The position numbers and the translations under genes are program-made. Shown here piece by piece: positions 54,346-62,407 of a DNA stretch of 64,000 nucleotides. Numbering within the stretch: position 1 is the stretch's first letter; each line of letters opens with the position of its first letter. The DNA is from Mycobacterium bohemicum DSM 44277 (GTDB lineage: Bacteria; Actinomycetota; Actinomycetes; Mycobacteriales; Mycobacteriaceae). The stretch is taken from NCBI RefSeq assembly GCF_001053185.1, contig NZ_CSTD01000005.1, forward strand, positions 62,001 through 126,000, read 5' to 3'. A model generated the notes under the pieces. That model was not told the DNA's origin. It made no database searches and was given only the letters and a program-made list of their open reading frames with translations.

Positions 54346-54776
54346 CTCACCCTCGCGTAACCATTGAATGCTCTTTTAAAGAGTTACGCATGGGTATGTC
54401 GATTGTCAAGAGCCAGGCTGCTGGGCCAGGCGATAACCTGCGCAGCCAGGCAGCAACTCGGCCACGCTATCGCGTCCATGAGTGCGGTGACAGTGCCGGC
54501 CCTGAGGCCCTCGCATTCCAGCCAAATCCGAACGGCGTTGTGGGGCGGCGTTGTTGAGTGGCGCGCTGAAAAGATGTTGCGGAACTCGCCGCGGTGTCGG
54601 TGCCTCCATCGATGCGCCCTTAAGGCGCCGCAACGCTCAGCTTGAAACGTAACAGTAAATGAGACAATCCCGTATGGAACGGCGTGAGACAACCTGCTCC
54701 TGCGCAGGTCAGGCGACCGCGACAGGAAACGGAAACTGAGAACCTACAACACCGGAGATCGTCGGAGCGGACCCCA
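54346..54776. other. Intergenic region with a direct repeat before the beta-lactamase-like gene
   Basis: 431 bases without a supported gene. TGAGACAA occurs twice (54660-54667 and 54685-54692), 25 bases apart start to start, roughly 85-115 bases upstream of the next start. A near-palindrome GCGCCCTTAAGGCGC lies at about 54615. Confidence 0.5.
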
Positions 54777-55619
54777 ATGACCCGAGGGCTGGAGGCACTG
54801 CAGCGATCGATCGACGACGTCACGGGTGCGACCGCCGACGTCGACTGGTCGATCTGCATTCGCGATGCGGAGGGTCAGAAATTGGCGTGGTCCAACGCCG
54901 ATCGTTCGATGCGGACGGCGAGCATCGGCAAACTCCTGTTGCTCGTCGAGGTTGCACGGCAATGCGGCGCAGGCGATCTCACGGGTGCCACCGTGCTCGC
55001 CCGGGATCCGGAGCTCCAGGTCGCCGACTCGGGCATCTGGCAGCACCTTCGTATCGAGAAGTTGCCCATTGACGACCTCTGCGTGCTGACCGCCAGCGTC
55101 AGTGACAATCTGGCCACAAACGTCCTTCTCAAGCGCGTGGGCCTGCCCAGGATTCGCGACCTTGCCGAGTCCCTTGGCTTGGTCCACACGATGTTGCTGG
55201 ACTACGTCCGAGATCACCGTGGCCCCGATGACCCGCCGACACTGTCTACGGGGTCGGCATCGGAGTTGTCGCGTCTGATAAGTCAACTGGCCCGCAAGGA
55301 CCTGATCTCATCGACGGTTTCGGAACAGGTGAATGCGTGGCTGGCTACTGGCGTCGATCTGTCCATGGTCGCGTCCGCTTTCGGCCTCGATCCGTTAGCC
55401 CATGCGGTGTCAGATCAAAACTTGCTCGTCCGCAACAAAACTGGCACCGATACGGGGGTCCGGGCAGACGTCGGAACGGTGGGCCGAAACGACGTGTGTT
55501 TCGCCTACGCTGCGATCGCCAATTGGGACGCCGCGGGTCCCGACCTCCGAGACGCGGCGCTGCGGGGGATGCGTGCCATCGGCGCGTCACTGAGGTCCGT
55601 CGTCGAAGGCGTTTCGTGA
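54777..55619 (+). CDS. Class A beta-lactamase-like serine hydrolase, no signal peptide
   Basis: 280 residues. The penicillin-recognising motifs are in order: SIGK (Ser49-Lys52), SDN (109-111) and KTG (221-223). No signal peptide or lipobox, so it appears cytoplasmic, and no clear ExxLN omega-loop motif is seen. This suggests an esterase or amidase rather than a drug-resistance enzyme. ATG at 54777 follows a GGAGCGG stretch. Confidence 0.82.
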   Translation: MTRGLEALQRSIDDVTGATADVDWSICIRDAEGQKLAWSNADRSMRTASIGKLLLLVEVARQCGAGDLTGATVLARDPELQVADSGIWQHLRIEKLPIDDLCVLTASVSDNLATNVLLKRVGLPRIRDLAESLGLVHTMLLDYVRDHRGPDDPPTLSTGSASELSRLISQLARKDLISSTVSEQVNAWLATGVDLSMVASAFGLDPLAHAVSDQNLLVRNKTGTDTGVRADVGTVGRNDVCFAYAAIANWDAAGPDLRDAALRGMRAIGASLRSVVEGVS

Positions 55620-55808
55620 GGACGAACCGCCGCTCGGCGCATCCTGCCACGACGGTGACCGTCTGAGGCTGCCGCCGGATTCACGCACGCGGCCCGGTCG
55701 GCATGGCGGACCGCGGTCGCACGCGCGACGAAGTTGCTGAAGAGGCGGCCCAGCAAGACCGTTCAGCGGGGCGCGACGTGTGGCCGCATCTAGCATTGCC
55801 TACGATAG

Positions 55809-55829
55809 ATAGCTATAATATATAGATAT
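55809..55829. promoter_or_regulatory. Operator copy 1 (MarR-type), upstream of the CMD-like gene
   Basis: ATAGCTAT (55809-55816) and ATAGATAT (55822-55829) separated by 5 bases, in a strongly A/T-rich patch about 80 bases before the CMD-like start. It matches operator copy 2 at 57043-57063 at 18 of 21 positions. Confidence 0.65.
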
Positions 55830-55907
55830 CCGCGACAGCTGCGGTCGCGGCGATTGCGTCGATACGTGGTGCCGTGTCACCGGAATGTTGGAAGAAAGGA
55901 CCTTCGG

Positions 55908-56489
55908 ATGCCTCACCTGAACAGCTACCCGTTCGCGGTCTCAATCCCGTTGCCCACCGATGAAGAACTCGGAGCGGACGACGTGAAGTTCCTGCACGAC
56001 TACGGCCGCAACTACAAGGACGGACGGATGATGATGGGCACCGGCGTCGGGCGCCCGATGATTGCCCTGGCGCGGGCCGTATTTCGGGTCGACGGTGTCG
56101 ATCCCAAGATCCGCGAGTTCATCGTTCTGCGCATCGCCAAGATTCTCGGCTGCGTCAACCCGTGGGGGCCGAATCTGCGGATGCTAGACAATCTTGGCGC
56201 TACGGAAGCCGAGAAGGAAGGCATCCAGAACGACGGCCCGGTGACTGGCCTTGACGAGGACGCGGCTTTGGTCATGCGCGCGACTGAGGAGATCACCAGC
56301 ACCGCAGGCTTGCAAGACGCCACCCTGACCGCGCTCAAGGATCGATTCGGCGATCACACCGCACGAAACTACATCGTGGTGATCTGTTGGTACAACATGT
56401 TCAATCGCTTCCTGATCAGCACCCGGGTGCCCGCCGAAAGCGAACAGGAAGTCATCGACAAAGTCGGCGATCAAACCCTGCCGGCCTGA
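55908..56489 (+). CDS. Carboxymuconolactone decarboxylase/AhpD-like protein
   Basis: 193 residues. The CMD helix VDPKIREFIVLRIAKILGC (about 64-82) and the later helices match the family. Only one Cys (82) of the redox CxxC pair is present, so AhpD-type thiol peroxidase reduction is doubtful. Related proteins act on unknown small molecules. ATG at 55908. Convergent with the MarR gene; both have the same operator upstream, so MarR probably controls it. Confidence 0.82.
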   Translation: MPHLNSYPFAVSIPLPTDEELGADDVKFLHDYGRNYKDGRMMMGTGVGRPMIALARAVFRVDGVDPKIREFIVLRIAKILGCVNPWGPNLRMLDNLGATEAEKEGIQNDGPVTGLDEDAALVMRATEEITSTAGLQDATLTALKDRFGDHTARNYIVVICWYNMFNRFLISTRVPAESEQEVIDKVGDQTLPA

Positions 56490-56530
56490 TCTAGACGTGT
56501 CGAAGACGCTCGGATGAACACTTCGTGGTC

Positions 56531-56965
56531 TCAGTGGTCCAGGCCGTGGGCGGCCAGGCGATTCATCAGCTCGCCGGCACGACGCAGGGTGTCCTGCTCG
56601 CGGCTGCTCAGTGTCGCGTTGATGGCCTCGCAGAGCCAGCCGTCTCGGCGCTGTCGATCGTCGGACACATATCGCCGGCCGGCCGCCGTGATCTCGATGA
56701 GGACACGGCGAGCATCGTCGGGATCGCGGCCGCGCCGGATGAGTCCCTCGCGCTCCAGAAGCCGCAGAGACGCCGCGACGTTGGAGGTCGCCATGAGCAG
56801 GTCCGCCGCGATTTGCCCCGGCGACGCCGCCGCGCCGCGGCGCTCGATCGCACCCAGTACCAGTGCGTCAGACAGCGGCACCGAGCCCGACGCCATCTCG
56901 CGGCGAAGACGCCGTTGCAGCGCCATGAGTTGACGACGGAAATCCGCCGCTTGATTTTGATTCAT
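56531..56965 (-). CDS. MarR-family transcriptional regulator
   Basis: 144 residues from ATG 56965. Winged helix at about 30-105: LSDALVLGAIERRGAAASPGQIAAD, SNVAASLRLLEREGLIRR and the wing RDPDDARRVLIEITAAG. Convergent with the CMD-like gene, 41 bases between stops. An A/T-rich operator at 57043-57063 in its own promoter region is repeated before the CMD gene, so autoregulation plus control of that gene is likely. Confidence 0.9.
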   Translation of the reverse strand: MNQNQAADFRRQLMALQRRLRREMASGSVPLSDALVLGAIERRGAAASPGQIAADLLMATSNVAASLRLLEREGLIRRGRDPDDARRVLIEITAAGRRYVSDDRQRRDGWLCEAINATLSSREQDTLRRAGELMNRLAAHGLDH

Positions 56966-57042
56966 CCTGCGGGCTTCCGGGGACCACGGACGCAACCGGT
57001 GGTCCTGACGACAGTTTGCGCGACGCCGGATAAAAATATCAT

Positions 57043-57063
57043 ATAGCTATTCTACATAGATAT
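57043..57063. promoter_or_regulatory. Operator copy 2 (MarR-type), upstream of marR
   Basis: ATAGCTAT (57043-57050) and ATAGATAT (57056-57063) separated by 5 bases, about 80 bases before the MarR start on the minus strand. Same half-sites and spacing as copy 1 at 55809. Confidence 0.65.
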
Positions 57064-57098
57064 TCGATCATGTTGCACGAATTGAGGATTCATTATGA

Positions 57099-57217
57099 CG
57101 AGTAGTCAAGGCAAAGCCTCCCGACTCGCAGAGCGGGCTCGGGAGTCAGGCTTCGCCGCCCTGCAGTGCAGCGGTCTGGCGATCGCCGCGTCTCACCTCG
57201 GAGGTGCTGACTACTCG
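57099..57217. repeat. 119-base multi-hairpin element bounded by a perfect inverted repeat
   Basis: Outer stem: CGAGTAGTCA (57099-57108) with TGACTACTCG (57208-57217), perfect. Inside: AAGCCT/AGGCTT (57114-57119 with 57148-57153) continued by GACTC/GAGTC; a CTGCA/TGCAG hairpin near 57161-57171; the palindrome GGCGATCGCC (57178-57187); and CACCTC/GAGGTG (57194-57206). The element overlaps the stop of the OYE gene. It could be a terminator complex, a structured RNA or a small mobile repeat. Confidence 0.7.
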
Positions 57218-58446
57218 ATTGCTTCCCTGCCCGAGATGGTTCCCAGCGATTGCTGATTGCTCGTTGCGTCAGCGCTTTTGGATCGGAGGCGGCTGTCGTC
57301 ATGGCCTTGCGGGCGGGCAGCCCCGCCCGTCGTCGCGGCGACTTCCCAGTCTTTGACAGTTGCTACTGGCCCGAACAGATCGGCGGGCACGTCAGGCGAC
57401 AGCGGTTGGCCCGTTCGCACGCGCCGCGGCCAGTCCCGGTTGGCCAGCGCGGGTTTGGCAAGGGCGACGACATCGGCGGAGCCGGAGTCGATGATCGAGG
57501 CCGCGTCGCGGGGATCATCCAGGTGGCCGTTGGCGATGATCGACAGCCCGCTGTACTGCTTGGCAAGCTGTGCCAACGTCATTCCGGCCGCTCCGAAGGC
57601 CGGTGCCAGAGCTCGGTACTCGGTGGTGTGGATGTAGTCGATGCCGGTGTCGGCCAGTGCGGTGAAGATCGCGGCGGCGTCATCCTCGCCGCCCGCCCAC
57701 CGATGATGATTATCTGAAACCTTGCCCTGGGAGATACGGATACCAACGGCGATGTCCGCACCGACGGCGGCTGCGACGTCACCGCAGACCTCGCTCGCCA
57801 ACCGGACGCGGTTGGCGACGCTGCCGCCGTAGCTGTCGGCGCGGGTGTTCATGTATTCGGTGAGGAATGCGTCGAGCAAATATCCGTTGGCGCCATGGAT
57901 CTCGACGCCGTCGAACCCCGCGTCGCGTGCCAACCGGGCCGCGTCGACGAACGCGGCGCGGACCTGACCGATCTGCTCAGTGGTCATCGCCTCGGGTACC
58001 TGAAATGGCCCTGACCCGCGGTACATCGCCAGCTGCTCACCCCGGGGACGCACTGCTGAGGGCCCCCAGGTGGCGGTGGTGTGCGGGTTGCCCTGTGACT
58101 GGCTGCCGGCGTGCGTCAGTTGGGCGAAGAACTTCGACCCGGCGGCATGGACGCCGGCGACAACTGGTTTCCAGGCCGCGGCCTGAGCGGGATTGGCGAT
58201 GCCGGGTTGGAAGAAGTAACCCTGGCTGGTCTGTTCATCGATGTAGAGACCTTCGGTGATCAACAGTCCGAACTCACCCTCGGCGAAAGTCCGGTAATAG
58301 GAGCCGATCCGATCGGTGGGAACACCGTCGGCCGTCGCGCTGACTCGGGTCATCGGCGCCAGCGCGACGCGGTTCCCCAGGTCAACCCCGCCGATGGATG
58401 CCTGCCGGAACAGCGGTTCATAGCGTGGTCGCTGTTGCCATGACAT
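57211..58446 (-). CDS. NADH:flavin oxidoreductase (old yellow enzyme family)
   Basis: 411 residues. FMN barrel with GNRVALAPMTRVSA (about 24-37), FAQLTHAGSQS (about 107), FDGVEIHGANGYLLDAFL (about 180) and a late FMN-phosphate segment. Members reduce activated alkenes. The C-terminal 40 residues are polar and probably disordered. ATG at 58446. The stop lies in the 119-base hairpin element. Together with the peroxiredoxin gene upstream on the same strand (68 bases) it forms a redox unit. Confidence 0.9.
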   Translation of the reverse strand: MSWQQRPRYEPLFRQASIGGVDLGNRVALAPMTRVSATADGVPTDRIGSYYRTFAEGEFGLLITEGLYIDEQTSQGYFFQPGIANPAQAAAWKPVVAGVHAAGSKFFAQLTHAGSQSQGNPHTTATWGPSAVRPRGEQLAMYRGSGPFQVPEAMTTEQIGQVRAAFVDAARLARDAGFDGVEIHGANGYLLDAFLTEYMNTRADSYGGSVANRVRLASEVCGDVAAAVGADIAVGIRISQGKVSDNHHRWAGGEDDAAAIFTALADTGIDYIHTTEYRALAPAFGAAGMTLAQLAKQYSGLSIIANGHLDDPRDAASIIDSGSADVVALAKPALANRDWPRRVRTGQPLSPDVPADLFGPVATVKDWEVAATTGGAARPQGHDDSRLRSKSADATSNQQSLGTISGREAIE

Positions 58447-58513
58447 GGACTCGGTTACCCTCGTCGTCGAGTTTTATTGGGATCTCATCGAACCGGAGCC
58501 TTGGGGCACCTGC

Positions 58514-58999
58514 TCAACGAGCCTCCGGGTGGTCGGTCAGATATCGGATGAAGCCGACGACGTCGTCAGCGACCAGCCGCCCGATCGCCCCGCTTGAGTA
58601 CACGGCGAGCCGTATCGTCCCATCGGGCGCCAGGATGAAGCCAGTCGATTGCAGATAGTGCGGATCGTCGTTGACGTACGCACCTACCGCCGCGGCGACC
58701 TTGCCGGCGTCGGCGCTGTGGCCAACCGGAAAACGCAGCCCGCGTTTGGCGACGAGCGCCGCGGACGTGTCCTCATCGTCGACGGAGAAGGCGACTACTT
58801 TGGCACCGAGTTCGCTCAGCGTGTCGAGCGCGCGCGAGAACGCGCTGAGTTGCGCGTTGCAGTACGGGCACCAGGAACCGCGATAGATCAAGATGACCCC
58901 GTAGGAGCCGGCGAGGTCGCCGGGCAGCGACATCATGCCGCCACCGACGGCGGGAATCTCGAGCGCGGGCAGCGGCTGGCCATAGTTGAGTCGCGACAT
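58514..58999 (-). CDS. Peroxiredoxin (AhpC/TSA family)
   Basis: 161 residues of thioredoxin fold. YRGSWCPYCNAQL holds Cys44 and Cys47, the peroxidatic site of the Prx-like2/AhpC-TSA group. It detoxifies peroxides using a thiol reductant. ATG at 58999. Divergent from the TetR gene across 89 bases, and probably co-transcribed with the downstream OYE gene. Confidence 0.9.
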   Translation of the reverse strand: MSRLNYGQPLPALEIPAVGGGMMSLPGDLAGSYGVILIYRGSWCPYCNAQLSAFSRALDTLSELGAKVVAFSVDDEDTSAALVAKRGLRFPVGHSADAGKVAAAVGAYVNDDPHYLQSTGFILAPDGTIRLAVYSSGAIGRLVADDVVGFIRYLTDHPEAR

Positions 59000-59088
59000 C
59001 GGCTTCCCTTCACGGTGGTTCGTTGACTACTCGGCATCATGCTGCGAGAAAACTGGACTGACAATTCCAATCCGGATAGTGTGCGGCC

Positions 59089-59721
59089 ATGGCTTCGAAG
59101 GGGGGTCGTCCTACCGCACGGCTGACCGATCGCGGCGCGGCGACGAAGGCTCGCATCGTGGCTGGAGCGGCCACCCTCGTTCGGGAGTACGGGGTCGCCG
59201 GGACGAGCCTGGACGCCGTGATGACGGCCACCGGCACCAGCCGGTCGCAGCTGTATCACTACTTCGAAAACAAAGACGCGCTCATCGGTGAGGTGATCAA
59301 AACCCAGTTCGCCCGCGTGATCGCCGCGCAGGAACCGCTGCTGAGCGAGCTCTCCTCCTGGGAGGGTCTGCAGCGCTGGTGCGATCATCTCGTGTCCATG
59401 GTCAGCGAAACGCAAGGTGTCGGCGGCTGTCCACTGGGCTCACTCGTGAGCGAGCTCGCCGACCGATCCGAATCGGCGCGACAGGAGCTCGCGCGGTCCT
59501 TCGCCGACTGGCAGTCCTATTTGTCCAAGGGCTTCGCGGCTATGCGCGCCAATGGGGAACTCGCCGCTGAGGCCGACGCGGACGATCTCGCGTTGACGAT
59601 GATGAGCGCGCTGCAAGGCGGACTACTCATGGGGCAGGCCACGCGTAGCGCCCGTCCCCTTGAACTCGCACTCAACATGGCCCTGGGGCACGTCGCCAGA
59701 TACCGGCGCAGCACGGCTTGA
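59089..59721 (+). CDS. TetR-family transcriptional regulator
   Basis: 210 residues. HTH at about 20-65: TKARIVAGAATLVREYGVAG, TSRSQLYHYFENKDALI. The C-terminal domain has the TetR_C form seen in YcdC/AcrR-like proteins. Divergent from the peroxiredoxin gene, so a peroxide or electrophile response is likely. The 89-base gap is A/T-richer but I could not fix a clear palindrome. Its stop touches the P450-like gene. Confidence 0.92.
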   Translation: MASKGGRPTARLTDRGAATKARIVAGAATLVREYGVAGTSLDAVMTATGTSRSQLYHYFENKDALIGEVIKTQFARVIAAQEPLLSELSSWEGLQRWCDHLVSMVSETQGVGGCPLGSLVSELADRSESARQELARSFADWQSYLSKGFAAMRANGELAAEADADDLALTMMSALQGGLLMGQATRSARPLELALNMALGHVARYRRSTA

Positions 59722-59729
59722 GGGCGCTT

Positions 59730-60662
59730 GTGAAGCTAGCCGACTGTCCAGAGTTTCCCCCCGAGGCGGGAGCCGCCCTGCCCACGGACCGCGGCCTGGG
59801 TTGGCGCCTGGCGCGACAGGCCGGCCCGGTTCTGCGCGATCCAGGGGCTAACTGGGTGTTCGTGGTGGGGCGGGTGGAGGTGTTGGCGCATCTGGACGAT
59901 GCAGGGTTGGATCGCGCCCGTGCCGTGCCCGACAGCGATCTCGAGGTTCACCGCCAGCTATTCGCGCCCAAAGCAGCCCACGACATCGCCGCGCAGTTCC
60001 GTCCGATCGCCGCCGCGCAGATCGATCGATTCGTCGCCGCCGGCGGCGGCGACGCGGTGGCCGACGTGACCACGCCGATGGCCGGCGCCCTTTTCGATAT
60101 CGTGTCGCGCCTGCGGCTGTTGCCCGTGGGACACCTGTATGGGCGGTCCGGCCACGTCTTTTTGGAGGCGTGCCGCAACCTGTTCAAACACGCCGGCTGG
60201 CACTTATTCGAATTGGCACGCCGCCCCGAGCTGCGCGACGCGCTTCGACGCGAGCCCGAGCTGATACGCGAGTTCGTCGAAGAGGTCCTGCGGTTGGAGC
60301 CGATGGTGCAGGGTTGCCAGCGCTTCACCAACCAGCCAACGACCGTCGGGGGTGTAGAGCTGCCGCCCGGCGTGGTGGTGATGTTGTGCATCGCTGCGGT
60401 GCAGCGCGACGGCAGTGACGCCATGTCCACCGATGATCTCGTGATCGGCGTCAGGGCCCACCGGCATTGGAGTCTGGGTGCCGGGTCGATGCGGTGCCGC
60501 GGCGGGCACATCGTCCGGCAGGTGTTGCGCGTGCTGGTCGAGGAGTGGGTGGACCGGGCCGGGCATGTGGCAGTGGTCCCCGGCTTCCGGCCGGAGGCCG
60601 AGTTCCCGATTACACAGAGCACCCTGTGGCTGCCGGAGTTGCCGCTAGTGACGAGCGCTTAG
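59730..60662 (+). CDS. Shortened cytochrome P450-like protein
   Basis: 310 residues from GTG 59730 (TTG at 59718 is an alternative). The K-helix ExxR is in EEVLRLEP (Glu185/Arg188), followed by FTNQPTTVGGVELPPGVVVM, a P450 beta region. The heme loop WSLGAGSMRCRGG keeps Cys256. The I-helix oxygen-activating motif (AGxxT) is not seen, and the protein is about 90 residues short, with the loss in the middle at about 130-165. It may be a degenerate P450 or one with an altered reaction. It follows the TetR gene directly. Confidence 0.75.
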   Translation: MKLADCPEFPPEAGAALPTDRGLGWRLARQAGPVLRDPGANWVFVVGRVEVLAHLDDAGLDRARAVPDSDLEVHRQLFAPKAAHDIAAQFRPIAAAQIDRFVAAGGGDAVADVTTPMAGALFDIVSRLRLLPVGHLYGRSGHVFLEACRNLFKHAGWHLFELARRPELRDALRREPELIREFVEEVLRLEPMVQGCQRFTNQPTTVGGVELPPGVVVMLCIAAVQRDGSDAMSTDDLVIGVRAHRHWSLGAGSMRCRGGHIVRQVLRVLVEEWVDRAGHVAVVPGFRPEAEFPITQSTLWLPELPLVTSA

Positions 60663-60716
60663 TACCGGTTCACGATCACGACGCTCCTGGCCGCGGGCCG
60701 TGCATATAGTCGAGCG

Positions 60717-61436
60717 GTGACGATCCCCTACGACGGCGCGCTGCGCGAACGGGTGCGCGCGAACATCGCGGGTCACGACCGCCGGGCGGTGACCGACCCG
60801 AGCAGGCGGCACGCGGCCGTCGCGGTGGTCCTGGTCGACTCCGAAGTGGGCGAGGACAGGGTCAACCCGGTGTCGGTGGAGGACTGGAACGCGGGCCGGC
60901 CCATGCCCGGCGCCGACCTCGACGGCCGTATGGTCGGCGTGTCCGGTGGCGCGGCATTCCTGCTGTGCCGCAGGGCAACTCGGCTCAGTTCCCATTCCGC
61001 GCAGTGGGCGCTGCCGGGCGGTCGGCTGGACCCCGGCGAAACCGCGGTCGACGCCGCACTGCGGGAGTTGGATGAGGAGGTCGGCATCACTCTGTCCGGC
61101 GACGACGTGCTGGGGCTGCTCGACGACTACGCGACGCGGTCCGGCTACGTCATCACCCCCGTGGTGCTGTGGGGCGGCGGTCGGCTTGACCCCCGGCCCG
61201 CGCCCGACGAGGTGGTCGCGGTCTATCGGGTCGGGCTGCACCAACTGCAACGCGACGATTCGCCGCGGTTCATCGGCATCCCCGAGAGCCCGCGGCCGGT
61301 GGTGCAGATTCCGTTGGGAAACGACTTGATTCACGCGCCGACGGGCGCGGTGCTGCTGCAGGTGCGCTGGTTATGCCTGGAGGGTCGCCACGACCCCGTC
61401 GACGGTCTCGAACAACCGGTGTTCGCCTGGAAATAG
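60717..61436 (+). CDS. NUDIX hydrolase (CoA pyrophosphatase-like)
   Basis: 239 residues. The Nudix box is at about 101-124, starting GGRLDPGETA with the REL-EE-G core intact (RELDEEVGI). It hydrolyses a nucleoside diphosphate linked to another group; the size and the N-terminal part resemble CoA/NADH pyrophosphatases. GTG at 60717. Not linked to neighbours by overlap. Confidence 0.88.
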   Translation: MTIPYDGALRERVRANIAGHDRRAVTDPSRRHAAVAVVLVDSEVGEDRVNPVSVEDWNAGRPMPGADLDGRMVGVSGGAAFLLCRRATRLSSHSAQWALPGGRLDPGETAVDAALRELDEEVGITLSGDDVLGLLDDYATRSGYVITPVVLWGGGRLDPRPAPDEVVAVYRVGLHQLQRDDSPRFIGIPESPRPVVQIPLGNDLIHAPTGAVLLQVRWLCLEGRHDPVDGLEQPVFAWK

Positions 61437-61452
61437 CGGGGAACCGACCGAC

Positions 61453-61623
61453 CTACGCCGCGGCCGTTTGGGCAGTCGGTACGGAGGCCACCTCGGAGTG
61501 CAAATTCCCGCAGGCTTCGCAATTCACCGCGTACTCGAGCAGGTTTTCGCCATTCTCCAGGAACCGGTAGTTGGCCCACGCCATACAACGCGGGCACCGG
61601 GTACGGCCTCGTTCGACTGTCAT
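61453..61623 (-). CDS. Small zinc-ribbon protein (56 aa)
   Basis: 56 residues: TRCPRCMAW (Cys10, Cys13) and NCEACGN (Cys35, Cys38) form a rubredoxin-like zinc ribbon. Codon use is as in real genes. Probably a nucleic-acid or protein-binding knuckle; no family name can be given. Convergent with the NUDIX gene, 16 bases between stops. ATG at 61623. Confidence 0.75.
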   Translation of the reverse strand: MTVERGRTRCPRCMAWANYRFLENGENLLEYAVNCEACGNLHSEVASVPTAQTAAA

Positions 61624-61734
61624 TGCTTACGTCCCCCTCGCTTACGTGCGACGCCCTCGGATACCCGCTGTCCGAGGGCTTGAATCAAGCCCTCCCGGAC
61701 CCGTTGTCGCACAACACAAGTCGCCCGTGCGCAG

Positions 61735-61902
61735 CTACCGTCGGCTTTCGTCGGCGACGTCGTGCCGCGATTGGTGCAGACCCGGCGCGTCCGGATCACC
61801 ATCGCGGTGCTCGAGTTGCTCCTGCAGGCGACGTTGCTCCTCGGTCGCCTCCCGGGCGTCCTTCGGCGTTGGCGCCGGGTCCAAGTTGTTTTGCTGATCC
61901 AC
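61735..61902 (-). CDS. Small charged protein (55 aa)
   Basis: 55 residues from GTG 61902, strongly hydrophilic and probably helical (VDQQNNLDPAPTPKDAREAT at the start), ending in a His/Asp-rich tail. A GGAGGA site sits 7 bases before the GTG, which makes it credible. No family recognised; it could be a stress-type disordered protein. Confidence 0.6.
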   Translation of the reverse strand: MDQQNNLDPAPTPKDAREATEEQRRLQEQLEHRDGDPDAPGLHQSRHDVADESRR

Positions 61903-61956
61903 GAGGGTTCCTCCGAGCCTTGGGGTTTTGATCAGGATCGCCCGGATGGCCCGGTT

Positions 61957-61977
61957 CAAAACCCCGCGGCGGCGGGG
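61957..61977 (-). terminator. Rho-independent terminator after the STAS gene
   Basis: CCCCGC (61962-61967) pairs with GCGGGG (61972-61977) around GGCG. On the minus strand the hairpin is followed by TTTT (61958-61961). It fits the end of the minus-strand partner-switch operon, about 130 bases after the STAS stop. Confidence 0.7.
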
Positions 61978-62104
61978 AAAGCAGGAGGGACGGTGCCGGC
62001 TTCGCGCCTCTCGGCAGGTGGTCGCTCGAAGCGACGATTCTTCAGGTGGTACCCGGGGGAATGTCCGGCACCGTCGCCCCCCACCAACGGCCGGCGCCGC
62101 GCGG

Positions 62105-62407
62105 TTATTCCGGCGCGGGACGCACGGCCACCACGTCGGTCAGTCCGCTGACCGTGAGGAGCGGCATCAACATCTCGTTCGCGATGATCTCGATTTGACC
62201 GACGTGGTCGAAGAGCGCATTGATCGCCGCGCTGTCCAGGTACTCCACCGCGCCGAAGTCGACGACCACGGTCCCGCCCCCGGTCACGGCATCGCGCAGT
62301 GCGTCAGTGAAGGTGGCGATGTTGCTGAGGTCGAGTTCGCCCCGCACGATCAACGCGTCCCCACCCTCACCGCGGCGCTCCCGGGTGACGCTCAGTGGGG
62401 TGGTCAT
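62105..62407 (-). CDS. STAS-domain anti-sigma factor antagonist
   Basis: 100 residues of single STAS fold: GELDLSNIATFTDAL, then VDFGAVEYLDSAAINAL with the phosphorylatable Ser59 typical of SpoIIAA/RsbV. When dephosphorylated it binds an anti-sigma kinase. ATG at 62407 overlaps the phosphatase gene stop as ATGA, so the two are made together. Confidence 0.9.
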   Translation of the reverse strand: MTTPLSVTRERRGEGGDALIVRGELDLSNIATFTDALRDAVTGGGTVVVDFGAVEYLDSAAINALFDHVGQIEIIANEMLMPLLTVSGLTDVVAVRPAPE

